A DNA stretch of 43,278 nucleotides, from assembly GCA_041691815.1 (NCBI GenBank), contig JBEPTZ010000025.1:1-43278 (forward strand). The letters are read 5' to 3'. Under the pieces are notes generated by a model. The model was not told where the DNA came from, did no database searches, and was given only the letters and a program-made list of their open reading frames with translations. Origin of the DNA: 70-18 sp041691815. Its GTDB lineage: Bacteria; Pseudomonadota; Alphaproteobacteria; Acetobacterales; Acetobacteraceae. Each line of letters starts with the position of its first letter. The first letter of the stretch is position 1. A program made the translations under genes and the position numbers. Below are positions 10,059 through 16,789 of this stretch, piece after piece.

Positions 10059-10425
10059 GAACAGCCCGGCGACCAGGCTGGTGGCGCCAATTGCCGGGAA
10101 TCGGGCCAGCGCTCCGGCGCTCCGCCCGCGACGCCGCGAACGGCTGGCGTAAAACTGGGTCAGCGCCGTCGTTCCCTCTGAAGAAATTAACCGTTGCGCA
10201 GTATTTCAGCGATTAGCCACTTTCGCATAGAGCCGATTGAGCATCGAGTTGCGAAACTTTTCGCTTACCCGGTTCCCACGTTAACAAAACATTGATCCGC
10301 ACACCATTGAAATCATGCCCATCCGCTGCCCCGCCGGTGAGGGGCCGTTGCATCCCGGCCGGGCCTGCGATACGCCGCCAGGGCTGCCCCGTCCGCCGGG
10401 CAGGCAATCGACGGGGAGAAGTGTC

Positions 10426-11355
10426 ATGAAACTGGTCCATTTCGACGACCACCGGCTTGGCGTGCTGAAGGGCGACAGCGTGGTGGATGTGACCCACGTG
10501 GTGCAGGACATTCCGCATACCGGCCCCGGCGACCGGATGAGCGGGCTGATCGCCCGGTTCGACGCCTATCGGGCGAAACTGGAGGCAGCCAGCGAGGGCC
10601 AGCGGATCAATATCGCCCAGGTGCGGCTGCGGGCGCCGCTGCCGAAGCCGGGAAACATCGTGTGCATGGCTGTCAACTACATGGAAGACGGCACCCGCAG
10701 CGAGCCGGCGCCGATCAACGCCTTCCACAAGGCAGCGACCGCGATCATCGGCCCGGGCGGGGTGATGGAACTGCCCGACGTCGCCGCCTCGGTGTTCGAG
10801 GGGGAGGCCGAGATGGCGCTGGTGATCGGCCGAAAAGCCTGCAAGGTCAAGGCGGAAGACGCCATGAGCCATGTGTTCGGCTACATGAACTTCATCGACG
10901 GCTCGGCGCGCGGCATGGTGCCGGCAGCGCAGTCGTTCTTCCAGATGAAATCGCGCGACAGCTTCGCGCCGATCGGGCCGTGGCTGGTGACCGCCGACGA
11001 GATCGCCGATCCACTCAATGTGCAGATCAGGCTGTGGGTGAATGGCGTTATAAAACAGAACTTTAACACCAGCGACATGGCACACAAGATCGCCCGCTGC
11101 ATCGAGTGGGCGAGCCATATCCACACCCTGCACCCCGGCGACATCCTGGCCACCGGCACCAATCACCGCGGCCTCGGCGCGCTGCAGGACGGCGATCAGG
11201 TGGAACTGGAGGTCGAGGGACTCGGGCGGTTGAAGATCAGCGTGCGCGACGCGCTGAAGCGCAGCTGGGAGCGCGAGACCCGGTTGCAGCGTACCGAGGC
11301 GGGCAAATCGCCGGACATCGCACCGCAGATCGGCGGCAAATACGCGCCGAAATGA
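10426..11355 (+). CDS. Fumarylacetoacetate hydrolase family protein
   Basis: This is a 309-residue enzyme of the FAH superfamily, which hydrolyses or decarboxylates acylpyruvate-like 2-oxo acids using a divalent metal. The metal ligands are visible as E127 and E129 (FEGEAEMALVIG) and D158 (NFIDGSARG), with the spacing seen in FAHD1-type enzymes. Further family motifs are VCMAVNYMEDG near residue 80 and HPGDILATGTNHRG at 236-249. ATG 10426 is preferred over the in-frame ATG 10315 because it has a GGGGAGAA ribosome site and starts the FAH N-terminus (MKLVHFDD). The gene stands alone, divergent from tpsB across about 260 bases with no gene, and ends at a strong hairpin. The exact substrate cannot be told from sequence. 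Family assignment is secure. Confidence 0.9.
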   Translation: MKLVHFDDHRLGVLKGDSVVDVTHVVQDIPHTGPGDRMSGLIARFDAYRAKLEAASEGQRINIAQVRLRAPLPKPGNIVCMAVNYMEDGTRSEPAPINAFHKAATAIIGPGGVMELPDVAASVFEGEAEMALVIGRKACKVKAEDAMSHVFGYMNFIDGSARGMVPAAQSFFQMKSRDSFAPIGPWLVTADEIADPLNVQIRLWVNGVIKQNFNTSDMAHKIARCIEWASHIHTLHPGDILATGTNHRGLGALQDGDQVELEVEGLGRLKISVRDALKRSWERETRLQRTEAGKSPDIAPQIGGKYAPK

Positions 11356-11359
11356 GGGT

Positions 11360-11407
11360 AAAACCGCGCGTCCGGGGGCCGGATTCAGCCTCCGGACGGG
11401 CGGTTTT
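11360..11407. terminator. Bidirectional terminator between the FAH gene and argB
   Basis: This GC-rich hairpin lies just after the FAH stop. The left arm AAAACCGCGCGTCCGG (11360-11375) pairs with the right arm CCGGACGGGCGGTTTT (11392-11407). The flanking A and T tracts make it a factor-independent terminator in both directions, suiting the convergent FAH gene and argB. Confidence 0.8.
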
Positions 11408-11462
11408 CGGCGCCTGAAACCGCCGGTATGTATGCGTTATGACAGTTCGATATCGAACGGTC

Positions 11463-12362
11463 TCAGGCGCGGATCAGGGTGCCGAGACCGCCCTCGATGA
11501 ACAGCTCCAGCAGGCAGCCATGCGGCTGGCGGCCGTCCAGGATCACCGCCCCCTTCACCCCGCCACGCACCGCCGCGACGCAGGTTTCCACCTTCGGAAT
11601 CATGCCGCCGTGGATCATTCCACTGGCGATGCCGGCCTGCACCTCGGTGATGCTCAGTTCCGGGATCAGCCGCTTGTCGGCGTCCAGCACGCCAGGCACG
11701 TCGGTCAGCATCAGCAGCCGGCTGGCGCCCAGCGCCGCGGCGATGGCGCCGGCGACGGTGTCGGCGTTGATGTTGTAGGTCTGGCCGTCATCGCCGGTGC
11801 CGACCGGGGCGATCACCGGGATCAACCCGGCGCCGGTTAGCGCATGGATGACCCGGACATCGACCGATTCGGGCTCGCCGACATAGCCGAGATCGAGCGC
11901 CTGCTCGATGTTGCTGTCGGGGTCCTTGCGGGTGCGGCGCAGCTTGCGGGCGCGGATCAGGCCGCCATCCTTGCCGCAGATGCCGACCGCCAGGGCACCG
12001 GCGCGGTTGATCAGGCCGGCGACGTGTTTGTTGACGGTGCCGGCCAGCACCATCTCCACCACCTCGACCATCTTGTGATCGGTGACGCGCAGGCCGTCGA
12101 CGAAGGTGGATTTGATATCAAGGCGTTTCAGCATGGCATTGATCTGCGGCCCGCCGCCATGCACCACCACCGGATTGACGCCGACCTGCTTGAGCAACGC
12201 GATATCGCTGCCGAAGGTGGCGGCCAAGTCTTCCTCGCCCATCGCGTGGCCGCCGTATTTCACCACGATGGTGGCGCCGGCATAGCGTCGCAGGAACGGC
12301 AGCGCCTGGGACAGGATGCGCGCCTGCTGCTCGGCGGCCTCGGTGGTCGGTCTCTCGCTCAT
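11463..12362 (-). CDS. argB: Acetylglutamate kinase
   Basis: ArgB phosphorylates N-acetyl-L-glutamate with ATP, the second step of arginine synthesis, in the cytoplasm. The 299-residue product has the amino-acid-kinase fold signatures: VVKYGGHAM with K35, the substrate loop VVHGGGPQI at 66-74, ADTVAG, LTDVPGVL, and the C-terminal GGMIPKVETC and GAVILDGR. Length and motifs match a complete enzyme. In many Alphaproteobacteria argB directly follows yihA. Here they lie 3.6 kb apart, with a two-component pair and an AT-rich islet between them. The first 62 bases and about 65 bases upstream are repeated at 14184-14310. Confidence 0.97.
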   Translation of the reverse strand: MSERPTTEAAEQQARILSQALPFLRRYAGATIVVKYGGHAMGEEDLAATFGSDIALLKQVGVNPVVVHGGGPQINAMLKRLDIKSTFVDGLRVTDHKMVEVVEMVLAGTVNKHVAGLINRAGALAVGICGKDGGLIRARKLRRTRKDPDSNIEQALDLGYVGEPESVDVRVIHALTGAGLIPVIAPVGTGDDGQTYNINADTVAGAIAAALGASRLLMLTDVPGVLDADKRLIPELSITEVQAGIASGMIHGGMIPKVETCVAAVRGGVKGAVILDGRQPHGCLLELFIEGGLGTLIRA

Positions 12363-12429
12363 CGGCTGTTACTCCCGCACGTGTGGCCGCAGGCTTGTGC
12401 GGGGTGTGGGGGGTGGCGGTCAAGATGGA
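12301..12429. repeat. Direct repeat A (argB 5' end and leader)
   Basis: This segment of about 129 bp covers the first 62 bases of argB plus its upstream leader. It recurs in the same orientation at 14184-14310 with about ten differences and one 2-base gap. The two copies bracket the sensor kinase and response regulator genes. Confidence 0.88.
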
Positions 12430-12468
12430 GGCGGGCCGCCAAATGCCGCGAGCGGGCGCGGGCGCGCG

Positions 12469-13719
12469 CTATGCGGAGCCGCGCTGCAGCTCGGCCGATG
12501 GCAAGGCCTGCGGAGCAGGGATGGCGATGGCGGCGTCGACGCCGACCGGGTTGGGCATTTCGAAAACGAACCGGGTCTCCTCGGCAGAGGATTCCACGCT
12601 CAGTTCGCCGCCATGCGCGCGGGCGATTTCGGCGGCGATATGCAGCCCCAGGCCAAGCCCGTGGCGGTTGCCCTTGCGGCGGCCACGCTGGAACGGCTCG
12701 AAGATCTTTTCCAGGATATCGGCGGGGATCGCGGGTCCGCTGTTGCTGACCGACAGCGAGAACCAGCCATCGGCACCCTTCGCGGTGATCCGGATCGGCT
12801 GGTCCGGGGCGCCATAGGTCAGGGCATTGGACAGCAGATTGGACAGCAACTGGCTGATGCGGCCGTGGTCGCAGGCCACCGGCTCGGCCAGGTCGATCTG
12901 TTCGATCAGTGCCCGGCCGGGCCAGGTGCTGCGCAGTTCGTTGATGACGTGCTGCAGGACCGGCCCCAGCGGGGCAGCGACGCTTTGGCGCACCTCGATG
13001 CCGTCGGTCAGCCGGCTGCGGGTGAAGTCCATCACGTTGGAGATCATCTCGCTCATCCGGCCGACGCTCTGCTGCATCATGGTGGCGACCGTGCTCGCCC
13101 GCTCGTTCAACGGCGTGCGGGTCATCAGGCGGATGCCGGAACCGATCGCCGCCAGCGGATTGCGCAGGTCGTGGCCGAGCATGGCGATGAACATCTCGCG
13201 CAGCTCGGCGGTTTTCCGTTCGTCGCGCAGCGCCTGCTGGGTCGCTTTCAGCTTGCGGCCGGATTCGAGATGCTGGGCGATCATCTCGGCGAACAGCCGG
13301 AACATGCTGATGATTTCCTGCTTCTCGACCTCCGCCGGGGCGGCGCCAACGGCGCAGAGCGTGCCGAAAAACTCCCCCGAGGGAAGAATGATCGGCACCG
13401 AGATTGAGCTCTGGAAGCCGTACATCGCCGGGATCGGGTGGTTGCAATAGACCGGATGCTCGGCGACATGGCCGATGGCGACCGGTTGCATGCCGGTGCG
13501 AACCAGATTGCAGATGGTCGTCTCGACTTTCAGTTCGCCGCCGGGGATCAGGCCGAAGCCGATCTCGTCCCTGACGCCGCAGGCGATCCAGCGTTCATCG
13601 GTGACCCGCGCGACGGCGGCAAAGCCCATGCCGGTGACGCGGCAGACAACATCGAGAATGCTCGGAACAGCGGGAATGGACGCAATCGCGTCCAAATCTG
13701 CCTGGAAGCCTTCTGCCAT
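12469..13719 (-). CDS. Soluble GAF-domain sensor histidine kinase
   Basis: This 416-residue cytoplasmic kinase has no membrane segment. An N-terminal GAF sensor spans about residues 10-150 (ISVPIILPSGEFFGTLCAVG is the typical GAF end). The HisKA dimerisation domain follows, with the phospho-acceptor box MLGHDLRNPL (H183). A complete HATPase_c domain closes the protein: N-box SQLLSNLLSNAL, G1 VSNSGPAIP, F-box IFEPFQ and G2 GLGLGLHIA. The signal is unknown; Cys residues are present in GAF but no chromophore site can be asserted. It is divergent from a single-domain response regulator 62 bases away, its obvious partner. Both genes lie between two copies of the argB 5' region, which suggests later insertion between yihA and argB. 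Confidence 0.92.
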   Translation of the reverse strand: MAEGFQADLDAIASIPAVPSILDVVCRVTGMGFAAVARVTDERWIACGVRDEIGFGLIPGGELKVETTICNLVRTGMQPVAIGHVAEHPVYCNHPIPAMYGFQSSISVPIILPSGEFFGTLCAVGAAPAEVEKQEIISMFRLFAEMIAQHLESGRKLKATQQALRDERKTAELREMFIAMLGHDLRNPLAAIGSGIRLMTRTPLNERASTVATMMQQSVGRMSEMISNVMDFTRSRLTDGIEVRQSVAAPLGPVLQHVINELRSTWPGRALIEQIDLAEPVACDHGRISQLLSNLLSNALTYGAPDQPIRITAKGADGWFSLSVSNSGPAIPADILEKIFEPFQRGRRKGNRHGLGLGLHIAAEIARAHGGELSVESSAEETRFVFEMPNPVGVDAAIAIPAPQALPSAELQRGSA

Positions 13720-13781
13720 GGCGACTTTCCGTTTGTTACATTCGAGATGGAACCGATGCCAATTTAGGGGGCTTACCCAGT

Positions 13782-14147
13782 ATGTTCAACGGGTCAAAAA
13801 CCATTCTGATTGTCGAAGATGATGCCCTGATTCGCATGGTGGCGGCGGATGAGCTCACCAAGGCGGGGTATGATGTGATCGAGGCGGAAGACGCCGCTGA
13901 TGCGTTGCAGGCGTTGCAGCGGCAGCGGGTGTTTTTGCTGTTCACCGACGTGAACATGCCGGGCGAGATGGATGGGCTGGGGCTGGCCAGGCTGGTACGG
14001 GAGCGCTGGCCGGATGTCCGGGTGATCGCGACCTCCGGCGGGGATCCGGCCGTAACTGACGACTGGGCCGGGGTGGAGCTGTTTCTGCGCAAGCCTTACC
14101 AGGTGGCCGGAATGCTGGCGGCGGTTGAACGGATGGCGCGAGCCTGA
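13782..14147 (+). CDS. Single-domain response regulator (CheY-like receiver)
   Basis: This stand-alone receiver of 121 residues has the acidic pocket VEDD (D13, D14), the phospho-acceptor D56 (FTDVNMP), the switch Thr/Ser ATSGG at 83-87 and K104 (FLRKPY). There is no output domain, so it probably relays phosphate or acts by protein contact. ATG 13782 follows a TAGGGGG ribosome site. It is divergently transcribed from the GAF histidine kinase, its likely cognate kinase by position. The gene ends shortly before the truncated argB duplicate. Confidence 0.93.
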   Translation: MFNGSKTILIVEDDALIRMVAADELTKAGYDVIEAEDAADALQALQRQRVFLLFTDVNMPGEMDGLGLARLVRERWPDVRVIATSGGDPAVTDDWAGVELFLRKPYQVAGMLAAVERMARA

Positions 14148-14183
14148 ACTGGCGCCGCTGACAGACGGCTATGCTGCACCGCC

Positions 14184-14245
14184 AGCGCCTGGGCCAGGAT
14201 GCGCGCCTGCTGCCCAGCGGCCTCGGCGGTCGGTCTCTCGCTCAT
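14184..14245 (-). pseudogene. Truncated duplicate of argB 5' end (direct repeat B)
   Basis: Reading on the minus strand from ATG 14245, the first 20 codons reproduce ArgB with few changes (MSERPTAEAAGQQARILAQA). The sequence then runs into unrelated DNA, so this is a dead fragment. Homology to the real argB leader continues upstream to about 14310 (CGGCTGTTACTCCCGCACG shared exactly). From 14310 to 14430 I see no gene; composition changes there from GC-rich to AT-rich. Confidence 0.87.
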
Positions 14246-14430
14246 CGGCTGTTACTCCCGCACGTGTGGCCGGGGCTTGTGCGGGGTGCGGGGGGTGGCG
14301 GTCAAGGTGGTGGGGGACGAGGGCTGCGACCGGTTGCACGGCCAGTCCGTCCAAATCTCATATCGAATATCACATAGCACACCACGATCGCGCCCGGAAT
14401 ATCCGGCGCACTTGCATACGATCGCAGCAA

Positions 14431-15528
14431 CTAGTTTGGCATACGTATAGTCCCATCGTGGTCAAAATCGATATCTCCACCGACGTCGACAAGTTGATCT
14501 GTCTTCACTGCGTCGTGTCGGACGCGCCCTTGCTGAAAAAATCTGTAAAGGCGTTCTACTCGGCGATAGACACTTAGAATTACCTTGGCCGCAACAACAC
14601 TGTCGCCACTAGACATTTCGACGAATTTCGCGAACGAAATTCCTGGCATAAATTTATCAAAATCACTCGCCAACCGGTTTACGCCAGATATGGTATCCTC
14701 CGATATAATTTTTTTTCTTGCATCCGGTTTCAGAAGCTTATTCTGAGACATAAAATGATGTAACGCGCCGTACGAATTTTTGAGCGCCATCTTGTTAATC
14801 GCATATGACTGCAGTATCGTAATCATATCATCGAATGGGATTTTTTTCGCTCTAACTTCTACATATCCTGGAGAATTATATTTTATTCCACTAACACGTA
14901 ATTTGGCGGTGGGAGCATTTTCGTTAGCGACCTTACCGTAGTAGGCGACGTAGCTCCCCCCTCCCCTCCAAGGACGATCGAGCGCGCCCGAAATAGCCAT
15001 CTTAGTTTTCATCGAGGCGCCAGGGTCAGAGAATCGCCTTATATCATTGAAGATGTAATAGATGTCCTCAACATTTCCGTAAAATCTCGCGAAATCTCCC
15101 AACTCCCATGATCCATCAATATCGAATCGCTCAGCCGTGTCCGCAATAAAACGGTCAACAACCGCAATTTTATGATGTTCTCGGGAAAAAAATCCTGCGT
15201 CCGGAATCGAGGCTGCCAACGCAGCAGACGACCTCTTTATCGGAACAATCTCAACAATTTCTTCCTTCCCAGAGTAACTAAATACCCAGTAACGACGAAA
15301 ATTAGCGTTACTTAAGGCATATCGCAGATCAAATCGTCCCGCTTGATAGTCAGCAAGAAACCTTAAGGACATGGATGCACCTACATAGGTGCCCAACATA
15401 TCTCCGTCATATCCGGAGCTAACAGCGAGAACATAATCCAATTCTCCGGTTTGCAACAAAACTATCTCTGGCCTATCGTACCAAAGGAGTATCTGTATCA
15501 CCTTTGAATTTTGTTTTCTTGCCATCAC
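14431..15528 (-). CDS. Unknown protein, second gene of AT-rich two-gene module
   Basis: I do not recognise this 365-residue protein with confidence. No signal peptide or membrane segment is apparent, so it is probably cytoplasmic. The N-terminal half begins VIQILLWYDRPEIVLL and continues with a beta-rich stretch (LDYVLAVSSGYDGDMLGTYV) and then LADYQAGRFDLRYAL. This pattern resembles uncharacterised proteins of accessory genomes (DUF6575-like by eye, low confidence). The C-terminal half is more helical and basic (KKIPFDDMITILQSYAINK; VILSVYRRVERLYRFFQQ). It overlaps the upstream gene by 4 bases (ATGA), implying translational coupling. Codon use is AT-rich, unlike all neighbours. A phage-defence or toxin-antitoxin role would fit the layout but is only a guess. 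Confidence 0.75.
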   Translation of the reverse strand: MMARKQNSKVIQILLWYDRPEIVLLQTGELDYVLAVSSGYDGDMLGTYVGASMSLRFLADYQAGRFDLRYALSNANFRRYWVFSYSGKEEIVEIVPIKRSSAALAASIPDAGFFSREHHKIAVVDRFIADTAERFDIDGSWELGDFARFYGNVEDIYYIFNDIRRFSDPGASMKTKMAISGALDRPWRGGGSYVAYYGKVANENAPTAKLRVSGIKYNSPGYVEVRAKKIPFDDMITILQSYAINKMALKNSYGALHHFMSQNKLLKPDARKKIISEDTISGVNRLASDFDKFMPGISFAKFVEMSSGDSVVAAKVILSVYRRVERLYRFFQQGRVRHDAVKTDQLVDVGGDIDFDHDGTIRMPN

Positions 15529-15941
15529 GGCGCCCCATGAGGGCGAGTTTCTAAGACGGCACTGACTATACTAAATCTCCCAAAGCGCCAAAAATTTATA
15601 TGGTTTCCGTCCGTGGTATGGCGGCCGCTATTTTCGGGAATCGACAAAATCGCGATGTAGGGATTTCGCCGACGAAGGCCCTTCATTTTTAAAAGTGCCT
15701 CGAGCGAAGTTCGAAGTGAGCAAGACGCCCATTCGCAATCGGTCGCATGCATCTGCGCCGGACGTTGCGTTCCCAACTCGGCGAATGACGAGAAATTTTC
15801 GTCACTGGGTTCTGCAGCAGGAATCAGACGAAATACCTGCTGCAGAGCCGCGTTGCTTGCACCAAGCGGAGGGCACTGACTCGGTGGCCCGGGTAGCGTC
15901 TCCCCAAATATTTCGTTCTGAATCCGCATATCGTCTCTCAT
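15525..15941 (-). CDS. Unknown small protein, first gene of AT-rich two-gene module
   Basis: This is a 138-residue protein of no family I can name. It has a proline-rich N-terminus (LPGPPSQCPPLG), a central segment TDCEWASCSLRTS with two cysteines, and a compact C-terminal part with YIAILSIPENSG and NHINFWRFGRFS. It looks like a small globular cytoplasmic protein. Its stop overlaps the start of the 365-residue gene by ATGA, so the two are very likely one operon and may interact. A possible minus-strand promoter (TTGACG at 15976-15971, TATCGA at 15952-15947) would place the transcript start at the ATG itself, that is, a leaderless mRNA. An internal Met at residue 5 is an alternative start. Confidence 0.68.
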   Translation of the reverse strand: MRDDMRIQNEIFGETLPGPPSQCPPLGASNAALQQVFRLIPAAEPSDENFSSFAELGTQRPAQMHATDCEWASCSLRTSLEALLKMKGLRRRNPYIAILSIPENSGRHTTDGNHINFWRFGRFSIVSAVLETRPHGAP

Positions 15942-16002
15942 AGCTATCGATATCGCAGCGAGCGGCCCGCCGTCAACCGGGGGTTACCATGAGGGACTCG
16001 CT

Positions 16003-16641
16003 CTACTGCGCCTGCGACGCCAGCAGCGCCCGCAATTCGGGAATCCCCTGCCCCGTCTCGCTGCTGGTGGTGGTCAGTTGCGGAAACACCACGGCGTGCT
16101 TGCGGATCAGGGTTTCGATCTCGGTCTGCTTGGCGGTGAGCGGGGTGGGCTTGACGCTGTCGGCCTTGGTCAGCACCACCAGGGTGGTGACGGCGGCGCG
16201 GCCGAGCAGGTCGAGCACCGCACGGTCGGACTCCTTCAGCTCGATACGGGCATCCAGCAGCAGCACGATGCGGGCCAGGGTGGGGCGGCCGCGCAGGTAC
16301 TGGAACATCAGGTCCTGCCAGTCCTCCTTCACCGATTTGGCGGCCTGTGCGTAGCCGTAGCCGGGCATGTCGACCAAGGTGAGGCGGCCGCCGAGGTCGA
16401 AGAAGTTGAGCTGGCGGGTGCGGCCGGGCTGGTGCGAGGCGCGGGCCAGCGCCTTCTGGCCGGTCAGCGCATTGATCAGCGAGGACTTGCCGACATTGGA
16501 GCGGCCGGCGAAGGCGATCTCCGGCAGGCCGAGCGGCGGCAACTGGTCGATGCGCTGGGCAGCGTAGAAAAAGCGGCACTCGGCGGCGAACAACAGGCGT
16601 CCGGCTTCCAGGGCAGCTTGTTGTTCTTCGTCGTCGGTCAT
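16003..16641 (-). CDS. yihA: Ribosome biogenesis GTP-binding protein YihA/EngB (YsxC)
   Basis: This essential TRAFAC GTPase acts in late assembly of the large ribosomal subunit. All G motifs are present in its 212 residues: G1 GRSNVGKSS (46-54), the G2 threonine in QPGRTRQLNFF, G3 DMPG (91-94), G4 TKAD (158-161) and G5 TTSSETGQG. Length is normal for the family. It is the last gene of the rpmH-rnpA-yidD-yidC-yihA series on the minus strand. The 148 bases between it and yidC hold a hairpin repeat element that may attenuate read-through. In related genomes argB often follows directly; here an AT-rich islet follows. Confidence 0.96.
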   Translation of the reverse strand: MTDDEEQQAALEAGRLLFAAECRFFYAAQRIDQLPPLGLPEIAFAGRSNVGKSSLINALTGQKALARASHQPGRTRQLNFFDLGGRLTLVDMPGYGYAQAAKSVKEDWQDLMFQYLRGRPTLARIVLLLDARIELKESDRAVLDLLGRAAVTTLVVLTKADSVKPTPLTAKQTEIETLIRKHAVVFPQLTTTSSETGQGIPELRALLASQAQ

Positions 16642-16662
16642 CTCGCACCCAAGGAAAGGAAG

Positions 16663-16782
16663 GGTTCTTTTTTAGAAAAAAGAACCAAAAAACCATTCGC
16701 CTTGCGGCAGCGGAGTGGCGGAGACTCCGTACACTCCAGGGGATGAAAAGTTTTTTTGTTTCTTTTTGTTCACAAAAAGAAA
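16663..16782. repeat. Dispersed hairpin repeat, copy 1 (full)
   Basis: Palindrome 1 (arms GGTTCTTTTTT and AAAAAAGAACC, 16663-16686) is followed by a core containing GCCTTGCGGCAGCGGAG and ACTCCGTACACTCCA. The core leads into GGATGAAAAGTTTTTTTG and palindrome 2 (arms TTTCTTTTTG and CAAAAAGAAA around TTCA, 16759-16782). It has the same layout as the copy at 40789-40910 and sits between yidC and yihA. Confidence 0.85.
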
Positions 16783-16789
16783 ACCTTCC

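Larger units (their letters stand above)
14330..15990. other. AT-rich accessory islet
   Basis: Base composition drops abruptly here. One counted line (14701-14760) is 19/60 G+C and another (15001-15060) is 25/60, against clearly above 60% in the flanking genes. The islet carries only two overlapping minus-strand genes of unknown function and no integrase or transposase. It abuts the truncated argB copy on the left and yihA on the right. Codon use inside both ORFs is AT-rich, which supports horizontal acquisition. Confidence 0.75.

Noticed and set aside
12301..14310. Direct repeats considered as attL/attR of an integrative element
   Set aside because: There is no tRNA at the junction and no integrase. 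The repeat is a protein-gene 5' end and only two regulatory genes are enclosed.
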